From the NCBI GenBank assembly GCA_029260315.1, contig JAJDDM010000113.1, positions 1 to 37,911 of the forward strand: DNA of 37,911 nucleotides, written 5' to 3'. The position numbers were made by a program, and so were the translations under genes. The stretch is from Phycisphaerales bacterium (lineage in GTDB: Bacteria > Planctomycetota > Phycisphaerae > Phycisphaerales > UBA1924). This document shows positions 9,901 through 18,227 of this stretch, piece by piece. The notes under the pieces are model-generated. The model ran no database searches. It was given only the letters and a program-made list of their open reading frames with translations, and was not told the origin of the DNA. Numbering within the stretch: position 1 is the stretch's first letter; every line of letters starts with the position of its first letter.

Positions 9901-10815
9901 TCAGCAGCCGCTGCTGAAAAGGTTGAGATAGAAGAAAAAGTCGTTGGCGTCGATGACGCCGTTGCAGATGCCGTAGGTGGGGTCTTCGGGATCGGCCGAG
10001 CCGGTGAGGTCGGCCTCCGGATTGCGCGATTTGAACTGATCGATATAGAAAAAGAAGTCGTCGGCGTCCACGTTGCCGTCCGGATCGCCGTAGTTCGGGC
10101 CGTCGGGATCGGAATCCCCGGTCAGGTCCGCGGCACACTCGGGGATCTGCACGACGCGCAGATCGTCCCAGAAGATCGTGCCGGACTGGTCGTTCACGTC
10201 GAAGTCGCCGTTGAGAAACCGAATCGGCAGGACGCTGACGCCGACCGGAAACGGCGGCCAGGGCCCGCCCCAAAGATCGTGGTAGAAATCGAAGTCCTCC
10301 TGGGTGATGGTCATCTCGAAGTACGTCCACCGCCCGTCGGTATGGCCCTCGATCTCCAGGCGTTCGAACGACAGATAGATCGACCAGTTCTCCCGACGAA
10401 ACTCGAGCTTCAGCCCCGCCCTGGCGTTCACGATCGGGTCGCTCGCGGGGATCGCGTACCAGCCGGAAACAAGGAGCGGCCCGCCGCCGTACTCGTACGC
10501 CGGGTCGTACAGCTCGCCGAACTCATCGAACAGGTTCGTCGTGTAGCCGACGAAGCGGTGGTTCGCGACGGTCTGGAGCTCGATCGAGTGCGTGCCCGTG
10601 CGGACCAGCGCCGGGTTCGGAAAGCCGTCGCCGACCTCGCGCCAGCGCGGGCCGAACACGGGCAGATCGGCCCAGCCCTCCGGGAAGCTCGGGAACAACG
10701 GATCGGGATCCTCGAAAGAGCCGTTGGTCAGCGGGAGCTCGCAAGGTTGGGCGAACGCTTGCACACCGACCAATCCAACAGCGCCAAGCCAGACTGTAAA
10801 TGCTCTCATCCGCAT
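9901..10815 (-). CDS. exported protein with C-terminal GC-type dockerin repeats
   Basis: A 304-residue exported protein. It has a signal peptide (about residues 1-22, ending VQAFAQ) and a beta-sandwich region like a carbohydrate-binding module (T-N-G-S-F-E-D-P at its start, about 30-225). It ends with two EF-hand-like dockerin loops (A-D-L-T-G-D-S-D-P-D-G ... D-A-D-D-F-F-F-Y-I-D-Q-F and A-D-L-T-G-S-A-D-P ... D-A-N-D-F-F-F-Y-L-N-L-F-S-S-G-C). The terminal Gly-Cys after the last F-F-Y helix is the mark of the GC-type dockerin anchor of Phycisphaerales, thought to hold proteins at the cell surface. The ligand is unknown. The start at 10815 gives the cleanest signal peptide; upstream in-frame ATGs at 10827 and 10872 are possible but unlikely. 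Confidence 0.85.
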   Translation of the reverse strand: MRMRAFTVWLGAVGLVGVQAFAQPCELPLTNGSFEDPDPLFPSFPEGWADLPVFGPRWREVGDGFPNPALVRTGTHSIELQTVANHRFVGYTTNLFDEFGELYDPAYEYGGGPLLVSGWYAIPASDPIVNARAGLKLEFRRENWSIYLSFERLEIEGHTDGRWTYFEMTITQEDFDFYHDLWGGPWPPFPVGVSVLPIRFLNGDFDVNDQSGTIFWDDLRVVQIPECAADLTGDSDPDGPNYGDPDGNVDADDFFFYIDQFKSRNPEADLTGSADPEDPTYGICNGVIDANDFFFYLNLFSSGC

Positions 10816-10894
10816 CGCCACGTCCATCCGCACAACGTCCGGTATCTGGCATTGTGCCACAATCCACCCCACCCCGTCAAGTCCGGGCCAAAGT

Positions 10895-11269
10895 TCAGGG
10901 CCCTTCCGGACCCGTTAGGAGCGATTTCTCGGTGTTGATCCTCAAAATCGTCTCCTCCCAGACGCCCGCTTTGGTCGGAAAGGCGGTCCGCCGACCTTCT
11001 GCGAACTGGCTCTCGAGTCCCTCGTCGGCGTCCAGTTTGCCCGCTCGTATCCTCAGTTGGGCCTCCATGAGCCCGCGGGTCATCGTCCATGTCCGCCCGG
11101 TCTCGGCGCAGCGCAGCTCGATCATCTCGCTCATCCGCTCGCGCGCGTACGGGTCGCTTGGGCGCGTGACGAAACGCACCGTCGCGAGAGTGGCCAGAGC
11201 CAACGCGACGACCGTGACCAGCACCTTCGTTCGAGTTCGCCCAGCGCCTTCGCGTCGCTCATCTGCCAT
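10895..11269 (-). CDS. small single-pass membrane protein, unknown
   Basis: A 124-residue protein with a basic N-terminus (MADERREGAGRTRTK), one membrane helix (about residues 17-33) and a soluble part rich in Arg and Glu (E-L-R-C-A-E-T-G-R-T-W-T-M-T near residue 53). I do not recognise the family. It overlaps the pseudopilin gene upstream by 11 bases, so the two are probably translated together. That arrangement suggests a role with the pseudopilin. The E-L-R-C-x-x-T-G-R-T segment resembles small planctomycete proteins found beside pseudopilins, but that is an impression only. Confidence 0.65.
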   Translation of the reverse strand: MADERREGAGRTRTKVLVTVVALALATLATVRFVTRPSDPYARERMSEMIELRCAETGRTWTMTRGLMEAQLRIRAGKLDADEGLESQFAEGRRTAFPTKAGVWEETILRINTEKSLLTGPEGP

Positions 11270-12023
11270 AGCGCTCAGGGTAGTAATGGCCCCAGTTGTA
11301 GAACGGTCCCGGCGCGCCCCACCATCCCGAGGCCTCGACCGAGAGATAGGCCGGCGGGCGCAGCGCCAGCACCGACATCGATTCATCGCCCCGCAGAAAG
11401 AGCGTCTTGCCCTCGTGACGCGGGATCCAATCCACCGCGTCGGCGGCCCAGATGATCGCCTCGGCGAACTCCAGACGCAGGAGGTTCTGGGCGGAGACAC
11501 CCAGCGGCTTGTCGGGGTTGCGGGCGTCAGGCCCGAACAACTCGCCGTAGGTCGTGGCGCGAGAATCGTTGAACCAGTACTCGGTGTATTCCTCGCGTCC
11601 GTCGGCGTCGTAGTCGTGGACGTGGATCTTCCCGCTGCCTCGCTCCATCTCGATACGCGTCGTGGGATCGAGCACGCTCGCGCGCGCGATCGCCGCTGGG
11701 CAGCCGAACAGGCCGCCGTCGCTCGGCCCGTCGAGATACGGATCGAGCAGCACCATGGCGTTCCAGCGATCGGCGATATTCCGACGGCGCGGGTAGAGGT
11801 CCAGAAAGACCCTGCGATCGTGCTGCTCGTTGAGATACGCGCTGATGCCCATGCCGATCTGACGAAGGTGGATCTGGCAGTTCAGCGTGCGCGCCGACTC
11901 GCGCGCCTTGCGCATGGCCGGCAGCAGCAGCGACAGCAATATCGAAACGATCGCGAGGACGACGAGCAACTCAACGACCGTGAACGCATGTTTGCAACTC
12001 GGGTTTTGCCGGGCACGACCCAT
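11259..12023 (-). CDS. type II secretion/type IV pilin-like protein (prepilin N-terminal motif)
   Basis: A 254-residue pseudopilin-like protein. The prepilin peptidase motif lies at residues 13-18 (H-A | F-T-V-V-E, with Ala instead of the usual Gly before the cleavage site and the conserved Glu at +5). It is followed by the long hydrophobic helix LLVVLAIVSILLSLLLPAMRKARE and L-R-Q-I-G-M-G-I-S-A-Y. The globular part (about 60-254) resembles the large planctomycete 'DUF1559-like' prepilin proteins, of which many copies occur per genome; here it ends in W-G-H-Y-Y-P-E-R-Y-G-R. After processing it would insert in the inner membrane or a pilus-like fibre. The start at 12023 has GAAGGG upstream. It is coupled to the small membrane protein downstream. 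Confidence 0.82.
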   Translation of the reverse strand: MGRARQNPSCKHAFTVVELLVVLAIVSILLSLLLPAMRKARESARTLNCQIHLRQIGMGISAYLNEQHDRRVFLDLYPRRRNIADRWNAMVLLDPYLDGPSDGGLFGCPAAIARASVLDPTTRIEMERGSGKIHVHDYDADGREEYTEYWFNDSRATTYGELFGPDARNPDKPLGVSAQNLLRLEFAEAIIWAADAVDWIPRHEGKTLFLRGDESMSVLALRPPAYLSVEASGWWGAPGPFYNWGHYYPERYGR

Positions 12024-12108
12024 GTGCCGCCCTTCGCAGCCGGATGACCGACCCCTCCATACCCTATAGATGATACCAGTGTCCGGGATCGCGCGGGCAA
12101 GGATTTTC

Positions 12109-12843
12109 CTAGCGCCGCCGGCCGAAACACGCCGCGAGCAGCACGACGAGCCCCGTTGCGGGCGTCGGCACCTCGATCACGACATCCGAGATCCGCACAA
12201 ATCCGAAGTCGTCCTGATTGGCGTCGTCTGGCGCGAACTGGGCGTAGAAGCCTCCCACGGTGCCGTCGATCATGCCGTTCTCGAGATTCGAGAACTCGAT
12301 CGGCCCGCTCGTTAGGCCGTTGTACATGTACTCGATCGTGGCGGGAACCGCAAAGTCGGGGCCGCTACCCGGCGTGTAAATAGTTCGGAGCTTCGCCGTC
12401 TCGCCCGGCGTGTAAACGTTGCCAAAGCTGAAAAACGGAAACGCTCCGTCGAAGGCGGCGACCTCGCCGTCGCCCTTGACGATGAACCGAGGCTCGCCGA
12501 AGCGATCGAAGTAGAACCCGGCCTCCTTGCCCGCGAGCGTGCCGGCGTCCAGGCTGATGTCGATGGAAATGTCGAACGCGACCTGGTTGTCGAAGAGGAA
12601 CTGCGTCGCGCCGTCCGCGGTCATGAAGAACCGATGGCGATTGGCAAATCCGCCCTGTCCGAACGCACGCTCATCGATCTCGATCGACGCGGGGAAGTTT
12701 TCGTTGATGAACAGCCGGCTGTCCGGATAGTCGTTGAAGTTGCGTGCATCGATGAGCACGTCATTGATGTCGGTGACGTCCGCGCCGGCCGGCACACCAA
12801 CCATGCCCGGCACCATCGCGCCCGCAAGAACGAATCGCGTCAT
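12109..12843 (-). CDS. PEP-CTERM-like exported protein
   Basis: A 244-residue exported protein. It has a signal peptide (MTRFVLAGAMVPGMVGVPAGA), a beta-rich body and a C-terminal V-P-T-P-A turn followed by a hydrophobic stretch (TGLVVLLAACF) and G-R-R-R. The layout is that of PEP-CTERM sorting tails, although Pro-Glu-Pro itself is replaced by Pro-Thr-Pro. The body contains F-Y-F-D-R-F-G-E-P-R-F-I-V-K-G and many Asp/Asn/Phe residues but no recognisable enzyme motif. The start at 12843 is set by AGGAGG seven bases upstream. It stands alone between the pseudopilin gene and the GH144-like gene. Confidence 0.75.
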   Translation of the reverse strand: MTRFVLAGAMVPGMVGVPAGADVTDINDVLIDARNFNDYPDSRLFINENFPASIEIDERAFGQGGFANRHRFFMTADGATQFLFDNQVAFDISIDISLDAGTLAGKEAGFYFDRFGEPRFIVKGDGEVAAFDGAFPFFSFGNVYTPGETAKLRTIYTPGSGPDFAVPATIEYMYNGLTSGPIEFSNLENGMIDGTVGGFYAQFAPDDANQDDFGFVRISDVVIEVPTPATGLVVLLAACFGRRR

Positions 12844-12850
12844 GTCTCGG

Positions 12851-12856
12851 CCTCCT
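12851..12856 (-). promoter_or_regulatory. ribosome binding site for the PEP-CTERM-like gene
   Basis: The minus strand reads AGGAGG seven bases before the ATG at 12843. This rules out the in-frame ATG at 12864. Confidence 0.8.
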
Positions 12857-12900
12857 GCCCCCACTCCTCACCGCCATGGTCGCAGAAATCGCCCGCCGAA

Positions 12901-14379
12901 TCAAGGCAGGCCAGGAGGCGGCCATTCGGGCGGGGGCATCCGGAGGCGTTCCAAGGCGGCCCGCACGAATCGATGGCGATGGAACAATCGCCAGATCAGC
13001 CCCGTCCGGGCGTTCTCGACCGCCAGCAGCAGCATGCCCTGGTTGAGCGCGAGGTAATCTGGGGCGACCCACGGTTCTCTCCCCCACTGGCCCAGGTTGT
13101 ACGCATCCAGGAATCCCTGCCCGCCGGTGTCCGGATCTCGCCAGACCATCGGCGGCCCGTCCTCGCCCTCCAGCCCCCGGAGATACGCGATCGACGCCAG
13201 CGCCCAACGCGGCTCGAAGAGGATGGAACTGACTGGCGCGTGCGGCGAGATCGTCCCATCGCCCCACGCCTGCACCGCGATCAGCGTCGTGAAATCCCGC
13301 TCGGGCTCGCCCCCCACCGGCGGCAACGGATCGGGCATGAGCCCGAAGACGAGATACCCGCGCGGCGTGTCGCTGGCGGTGAATCCCCAGGCGTGCTTAT
13401 TCAATCCGTGGAGATCGTATGGGTTCTCCATCGCACGATCGCGCTGCATGCGATACGCGCGGCGCGAGTTCTCCCACCAATCGATCGAGGCCCGAAACTC
13501 ATAGCCGAGACGCGCGGGGTCGTCCGCGGGCATGTGCGCATAGTCGATCCACAGGTGGCTGAGCAGGAAGGTGAACAGCGCGCCGGTGAACGGCGAGAAC
13601 GCGAGCGCGTCGCCCCGCCGATCGACGCCGAGCTGTCGGCGGAGCCCCCAGTAGTATCGCGGTTCCAGGCGATGCTCCTCGATGGGGGCGCAGTTGGCCA
13701 GCAGCGCGATGAGGCGCTGCTCGCCCATCGCGTCCAGCCAGTGAAACGGCTGGAGCGTGCCGGATCCTGACGGGTCGTCCAGATCATCCGGCGTCCACGC
13801 CAGGCTGATCGTCCCGGCGTGCGGGGGCGGCGCGTCCGGATCGACAAACAGCGTCCAGTCCGCGTCTGCGAACAGTTCGTCGCCGATCCGGGCGATCTCG
13901 CCGCCGAAGTAACTCGACGCCACGAGAACGCCGGCGAAGAGGATCGCGCAGTCGGCGCTGCTGACGTTGGACTCGAACTCCTCATCCGAAGGCGTCGCGT
14001 TCGGGCCGTCGAGGAAGTGGTAGAACATGCCGCGCTTGCGGTTGCCGGACTCCTCGCGGAGGCTCTCGAGGATCTCGAGCGTGCGCTCGCGTCCCTGCTC
14101 GCGGGAGATCCAGCCGCGTTCGACGCCGATGGGCATCGCCGAGAGCTGCATGCCGACGCCCGCGACGCTGACGATGGAGGAGCTGGATCGATCCAGGGCG
14201 AGCGAGGTTTCCGGCGAGATCTGCTCCCAGAGCGTCCTGAACGCCCCCCGCTGGACCTCATCCAGAACGGCGCTCTCGTCCTGGGAAAACGTGAATGGTG
14301 GACGAGGAGGGCTGCGGCTGGCCGCGCACGCTCCAAGGCCCCCAGACACAACGCAGACCGCCGCGATCAACACACCCAT
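12901..14379 (-). CDS. glucoamylase-like lipoprotein (GH144 / PF10091 family)
   Basis: A 492-residue lipoprotein. The lipobox is L-G-A-C (Cys 18), so it should be anchored in a membrane and face the periplasm or outside. The mature part is an (alpha/alpha)6-type hydrolase of the 'putative glucoamylase' family, whose characterised members (GH144) are endo-beta-1,2-glucanases. Matching segments are G-A-F-R-T-L-W-E-Q-I-S-P-E-T-S-L, I-V-S-V-A-G-V-G-M-Q-L, R-K-R-G-M-F-Y-H-F-L-D, L-F-T-F-L-L-S-H-L-W-I-D-Y, W-G-F-T-A-S-D-T-P-R-G-Y and D-A-Y-N-L near the C-terminus. The catalytic residues cannot be assigned with certainty. It is divergent from a LacI regulator 117-126 bases away, which suggests sugar-responsive control. 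The ATG at 14379 gives the lipoprotein signal; no strong Shine-Dalgarno is seen. Confidence 0.8.
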   Translation of the reverse strand: MGVLIAAVCVVSGGLGACAASRSPPRPPFTFSQDESAVLDEVQRGAFRTLWEQISPETSLALDRSSSSIVSVAGVGMQLSAMPIGVERGWISREQGRERTLEILESLREESGNRKRGMFYHFLDGPNATPSDEEFESNVSSADCAILFAGVLVASSYFGGEIARIGDELFADADWTLFVDPDAPPPHAGTISLAWTPDDLDDPSGSGTLQPFHWLDAMGEQRLIALLANCAPIEEHRLEPRYYWGLRRQLGVDRRGDALAFSPFTGALFTFLLSHLWIDYAHMPADDPARLGYEFRASIDWWENSRRAYRMQRDRAMENPYDLHGLNKHAWGFTASDTPRGYLVFGLMPDPLPPVGGEPERDFTTLIAVQAWGDGTISPHAPVSSILFEPRWALASIAYLRGLEGEDGPPMVWRDPDTGGQGFLDAYNLGQWGREPWVAPDYLALNQGMLLLAVENARTGLIWRLFHRHRFVRAALERLRMPPPEWPPPGLP

Positions 14380-14505
14380 CCTTAGGGTTTGACGCCTCTG
14401 CCCGGCGACTCTCGGATGGAGGCCGGCGAAGACCCGATAGGCGACCTCGGCCGGGCGGGATGATCGCCTTTCGATCCCTTGCGTGAATCTGTTACGATGT
14501 GTCCC

Positions 14506-15558
14506 ATGGGTCGAAGCTTCGCCGCCGGCACGCGCCCCCGCCAGGCGGTCTCTATCCAGGACGTGGCGGATCGTGCGAAGGTGTCGATCGCCACGGTCAG
14601 CCGGGCTCTGAACAAGCCGCACATGGTCTCTCCAGATACCGGCAAACGCGTGCTGGAGGCGGTCGAGGAGCTTGGCTACCGCCCGAACCGGTTCGCCCAA
14701 GCGCTGATGACCCGCGAGAGCGGCGTGCTGGGAATCGCGCTGCCGGACCTTCATGGCGAGTTCTTCTCCGAGCTCATCCGGGGGGCGGACGCCGAAGCCC
14801 GCGCCCTCGGTTATCACATGCTGGTCAGCTCGATCCACGACGACCTGGGCCCCAAGCCCGCCGACGGCCCCGTGCGCGTCAGCCGGGCGCTCGGGCTGAT
14901 CGACGGGCTAATTGCCATGATCACCGAGCCCAGCAGTGTACTCGCGACCCAGCTGGACGCGATGGGGGTGCCGCTGGTGATGATCGGCGCCGACGACACC
15001 GACAGCAACGGGCACGATTCGGTGAGCGTGGACCACGCCGACGGCGCGCGTCAGGCGTGTGAGCACCTGCTCGAAGACGCCGAGCCGGGGTCCTGCTACT
15101 TTGTCGGCGGACCGCGTCGCAACTACGACACGCTCAAGCGAGCCGGTGCATTCCGCGCGTTCTTCGAGTCTCGCGGGCACACCCTGCGAGCCGACCAGGT
15201 CCAGTTTCGCGACTACACCATCGAGTGGGGCGGGGCGTGGGCCCAGGAGATGATCGAACGCGATGCACTCGCGGGCGCATGCGTCTTCTGCGCCAACGAC
15301 GAGATAGCCTGCGGCGTGCTGCGGATCGGGCGCGACGCAGGGCTCGACGTGCCGGGCGATCTGCGGATCGTCGGCTACGACGGGACGCGACTCAGCCAAC
15401 TCGTCCGTCCCCGCCTCTCCACGGTCGCGGTGCCGGTCGATGAGCTTGGGCGGTCGGCGGTCCGCCTGCTGATCGAGCGGCTCAACGAGCCGGACCTTCC
15501 GCCCCGCAAGATCGTGCTCTCGCCGAGCCTGTTGGTGCATGAGAGCAGCTCGCCATAG
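14506..15558 (+). CDS. LacI family transcriptional regulator
   Basis: A 350-residue LacI/GalR regulator. The N-terminal helix-turn-helix with hinge (S-I-Q-D-V-A-D-R-A-K-V-S-I-A-T-V-S-R-A-L-N-K-P, about residues 16-38) is complete, followed by the hinge helix R-P-N-R-F-A-Q-A-L-M. The periplasmic-binding-protein-like ligand domain covers about residues 60-345, with D-G-L-I-A-M, V-P-L-V-M-I-G-A-D, F-C-A-N-D-E-I-A-C-G and the I-V-G-Y-D-G-T strand. The start could be this ATG, the ATG at 14497 or a TTG at 14479; none has a good ribosome site. The gene is divergent from the GH144-like glucanase and convergent with the GHL10 hydrolase, so both are plausible targets. I found no convincing CG-centred operator palindrome in the 14380-14496 gap. 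Confidence 0.9.
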   Translation: MGRSFAAGTRPRQAVSIQDVADRAKVSIATVSRALNKPHMVSPDTGKRVLEAVEELGYRPNRFAQALMTRESGVLGIALPDLHGEFFSELIRGADAEARALGYHMLVSSIHDDLGPKPADGPVRVSRALGLIDGLIAMITEPSSVLATQLDAMGVPLVMIGADDTDSNGHDSVSVDHADGARQACEHLLEDAEPGSCYFVGGPRRNYDTLKRAGAFRAFFESRGHTLRADQVQFRDYTIEWGGAWAQEMIERDALAGACVFCANDEIACGVLRIGRDAGLDVPGDLRIVGYDGTRLSQLVRPRLSTVAVPVDELGRSAVRLLIERLNEPDLPPRKIVLSPSLLVHESSSP

Positions 15559-15585
15559 GGCTCGGGCTCTTCCCCGCTCTCCGCG

Positions 15586-16833
15586 CTACCGCGTCTCGCT
15601 CGCCAGCGTCCGCAGCCCCCGAATCAGGCCCGCCAACGCCGATCGCCGGGAGTCGCGCAGGCGCGACGCCTGCTCCGAGCGGTCCTGAAACGGATCCGTG
15701 CTCTCGTGCAGCGATGAGTACCCGAACAGGCACAAGCCATTGGACCCGAGCGCGCTCGCGAACTGCTCGGCGGTCTCGCCGGGCTGGTGCTTGTACACGC
15801 CCAGACCGATCGTCAGCTTGCCGGAATCTCGCCCCGCCGCGGCTCGCCAGGCGCCCCAGTCCTGGGCGGCCTGGGTCTCGAGTTCGGTGTAGATCATCGG
15901 GATCGCGCGATCGATCAGGCCCTCTTTCAGCCAGCGCGGGCCGTCCTGGAGGTAGCTCTCGCGTCCGATATCGGGGTGACGCCAGACCGCCACGGACATT
16001 TCAATGCCTGGGCGGGTGGCCCTTGCTTCGCGTCCAATGCGACGCACGAGCGTGGTGATCCGATCGCGGATCCACCCGCGGAACGCCGACTGGCCTTGGG
16101 GGGTCTCCAGGTTGTGCGGGCCCGCCGAGCGCTCGAACTGCGAGATCGTCGCGACGTCGAGAGGGAAGCGCATGGGGTTGTCGTTCAGCCCCGGGGCGAA
16201 GCGGATGTAGTCCATGTGCAGGCCGTCGACGGGGTAGCGAGCGACGATGTCCCGGCAGACCTCGACGATGTGGTTGTGGACCTCCTCGAGCACGGGGTTA
16301 GCGATGACGTAGCCGTCGCCGAGCGATTCGGGGTAGCCCGCGGCATTTCGCATGCGCCACGCATCGTGGGTGAGCAGAGCGTGCGAGGGATCGCGGGGCG
16401 GCTCCTTGCCGCGCCAGAGAGGCATCACGTTGACCCAGGCGTGCAGGCGCATCCCGCGGGCGTGGGCCTCGCGGAGCGCGACGGCGAGCGGGTCGTAGCC
16501 CGGATCGCGCCGCGCCTGCTCACCCAGGACCCACTCGCCCCACGGCTCCTTGGCCCCGGCGTAGTAGGCATCGAACGAGCCTCGCACCTGCCAGAAGACG
16601 TCGGTGACGCCGAGATCCGCGGCATTGGCGATGGCTTGGACGACGCCGGCCTCGCTGCGGGTGTCCCAGCGGGTGATCCAGAGGCCGACGAAGTGTCGCG
16701 AGGGGGCCGCGCTGGCGGGTGCGTCGTGGGAGGTTGCGATCGACCCGATGCCGCAGGTCGCCAGGATCGGCACGAACAGGCCCAGGATGCCCAGGCACGC
16801 CCAGAGAGAGCCACTGTTTGGATTGGTGCGCAT
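15586..16833 (-). CDS. GHL10-family glycoside hydrolase-like exported protein (PF02638 type)
   Basis: A 415-residue exported protein. It has a hydrophobic N-terminus (about residues 10-30, G-I-L-G-L-F-V-P-I-L-A-T-C, possibly a lipobox) followed by a TIM-barrel hydrolase of the 'glycosyl hydrolase-like 10' type. Typical segments are F-V-G-L-W-I-T-R-W-D-T-R-S, D-V-F-W-Q-V-R-G-S-F-D-A-Y-Y, H-A-W-V-N-V-M-P-L-W, V-D-G-L-H-M-D-Y-I-R-F-A-P and the late A-I-P-M-I-Y-T strand. Family members act on glycans, including peptidoglycan-like or uronic-acid-containing ones; the substrate here is unknown. The start at 16833 has GGAG six to seven bases upstream. It lies convergent to the LacI gene and divergent from a dockerin-type protein 52 bases away. 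Confidence 0.8.
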   Translation of the reverse strand: MRTNPNSGSLWACLGILGLFVPILATCGIGSIATSHDAPASAAPSRHFVGLWITRWDTRSEAGVVQAIANAADLGVTDVFWQVRGSFDAYYAGAKEPWGEWVLGEQARRDPGYDPLAVALREAHARGMRLHAWVNVMPLWRGKEPPRDPSHALLTHDAWRMRNAAGYPESLGDGYVIANPVLEEVHNHIVEVCRDIVARYPVDGLHMDYIRFAPGLNDNPMRFPLDVATISQFERSAGPHNLETPQGQSAFRGWIRDRITTLVRRIGREARATRPGIEMSVAVWRHPDIGRESYLQDGPRWLKEGLIDRAIPMIYTELETQAAQDWGAWRAAAGRDSGKLTIGLGVYKHQPGETAEQFASALGSNGLCLFGYSSLHESTDPFQDRSEQASRLRDSRRSALAGLIRGLRTLASETR

Positions 16834-16885
16834 CACTTTCTCCACTCGGCATTGTGGACCGCTTCGGTTGAGGTATTGTGACGCC

Positions 16886-18208
16886 ATGGCACGGGCGATC
16901 GCCATCGCGGCTGCAATGGCCCTCGCGGGAGCAAGCGAGGCCCAGAGCGTGCGGTTCTTCGACGACGGCGAGCACGCGCTGTGGGCGATCCAGAACGCGG
17001 AGGTGCAGGAGCCCTCGATCCCGCTGTTCTATGGCCGCAAGCGGGTGGGCGAAGGCGAGGCCGAGTTTGACATCGTCGAGTGCTTCGATCGCGTGCCGGG
17101 GACCGACAGCTTCCCGCTGACGCTGGCGGACATCGTCGCCAACGGCTATGTGCGCCCGCTGGTGCAGCAAGCCAGCGGCACGACCTCGTCGATCGGGACG
17201 TCGATCGTCAGCCAGCCGGGCTTCCGGGTCGAAGGCGAACCGATCGATATCGTGCCCGACATGCTCCGGGGCGATGCTCGCCACGTCGGCAAGATGCTCG
17301 AAGTGACGGGGATCGGACGCTACGGCGGACGGGCCACGATCGCCTCGACACGCTCATCGCGCGACCAACTGGTCGGCCAGACCCGGTTCGCGATCGACTT
17401 CCTCTGGCGCAGCGATCAGCCATTGGACCTCGCCGACGACGGCGAGGGGTTCGACGCCTTCCGGCTCTGCTGGCTGAGCAGCATGCTCGCCGATACCGAC
17501 GCCGGCATCTACGACGCACGCTACCTCTCGATCCTGTCGGCGTCGGGCCCCGCATGGACGATCGAGATCGACGACGAGCGGCGCGGACGCCACTTGTTCG
17601 CTGAGCCGCGCGAGTTCGGCGTCGGCGACGCGATCGTCCTTCGCAAAGACTCGTGGGGAACCTGGAATCCGGGCAGCCCGAGCATCGAGCTGCGCCTCGT
17701 ATCGCTGGAGGGCCCGATCGGGCGCATCGGCGTGCAGGGCTATCTCGCCCAAACGCAGAACCCCAACGACGACTCGCTCAACGTCTGGTTCGAGTGGCTG
17801 GACGCGCCGGACGTGGTCCCGCCCGCGACCGTCATCCGTGCATCGTTCGAGGTTGTCGCGACCGATCCGACCGACCCGCCGGACACCAACCACGACCACG
17901 CCATCGATCGCAAGGACGCGTGGCGGGTGCTGAGTCTGCGCGGGCGCACGCCGAAGGACGAAGATTTCGACAGTTACGCCGACCTCGATCGCTCGGGGGT
18001 GATTGACGCCGCGGATTACGCCGGTGTGCTCGCGATGCTCGCGTTCCACCCGGCGGACATCGACCAGAGCAACGCCGTCGACGGCGCGGACTTCTTCGCT
18101 TACCTCGACCTGTTCGCCGCCGGCGACGGTGCCGCGGACATCACCTCGGACGGCTCGATCGACGCGAGCGACTTCTTCGCGTACCTCGATCTCTTTGCGA
18201 GCGCCTGA
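16886..18208 (+). CDS. exported protein with dockerin-like calcium repeats
   Basis: A 440-residue exported protein. It has a signal peptide (M-A-R-A-I-A-I-A-A-A-M-A-L-A-G-A-S-E-A) and a beta-rich body of unknown fold (about 22-340). The C-terminus (about 345-440) has several EF-hand-like loops of dockerin type: D-T-N-H-D-H-A-I-D, D-L-D-R-S-G-V-I-D-A-A-D-Y, D-I-D-Q-S-N-A-V-D-G-A-D-F-F-A-Y-L-D-L-F and D-I-T-S-D-G-S-I-D-A-S-D-F-F-A-Y-L-D-L-F. It ends A-S-A and lacks the terminal Gly-Cys of the dockerin protein at 9901, so it may be anchored differently or be released. The stop codon lies inside a hairpin shared with the convergent Cap15-like gene. The start is chosen for the signal peptide; the nearest GAGG is 12 bases upstream. 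Confidence 0.8.
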   Translation: MARAIAIAAAMALAGASEAQSVRFFDDGEHALWAIQNAEVQEPSIPLFYGRKRVGEGEAEFDIVECFDRVPGTDSFPLTLADIVANGYVRPLVQQASGTTSSIGTSIVSQPGFRVEGEPIDIVPDMLRGDARHVGKMLEVTGIGRYGGRATIASTRSSRDQLVGQTRFAIDFLWRSDQPLDLADDGEGFDAFRLCWLSSMLADTDAGIYDARYLSILSASGPAWTIEIDDERRGRHLFAEPREFGVGDAIVLRKDSWGTWNPGSPSIELRLVSLEGPIGRIGVQGYLAQTQNPNDDSLNVWFEWLDAPDVVPPATVIRASFEVVATDPTDPPDTNHDHAIDRKDAWRVLSLRGRTPKDEDFDSYADLDRSGVIDAADYAGVLAMLAFHPADIDQSNAVDGADFFAYLDLFAAGDGAADITSDGSIDASDFFAYLDLFASA

Positions 18209-18227
18209 GCGTCCACTCGCTCAGGCG
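18202..18227. terminator. perfect hairpin covering both stop codons of a convergent gene pair
   Basis: The 10-bp arms CGCCTGAGCG and CGCTCAGGCG enclose a six-base loop. The left arm contains the stop codon of the dockerin gene (TGA, 18206-18208) and the right arm contains the stop codon of the Cap15-like gene (TCA, 18221-18223). There is no T-tract on either side, so it may act as a barrier or RNA-stabilising hairpin rather than a classical intrinsic terminator. Confidence 0.6.

Noticed and set aside
12634..13770. Plus-strand open frame across the PEP-CTERM-like and GH144-like genes
   Set aside because: It crosses two real genes on the other strand and has no ribosome site or domain.
14380..14496. 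A LacI operator in the divergent gap
   Set aside because: I found no convincing symmetric CG-centred site, so none is annotated.
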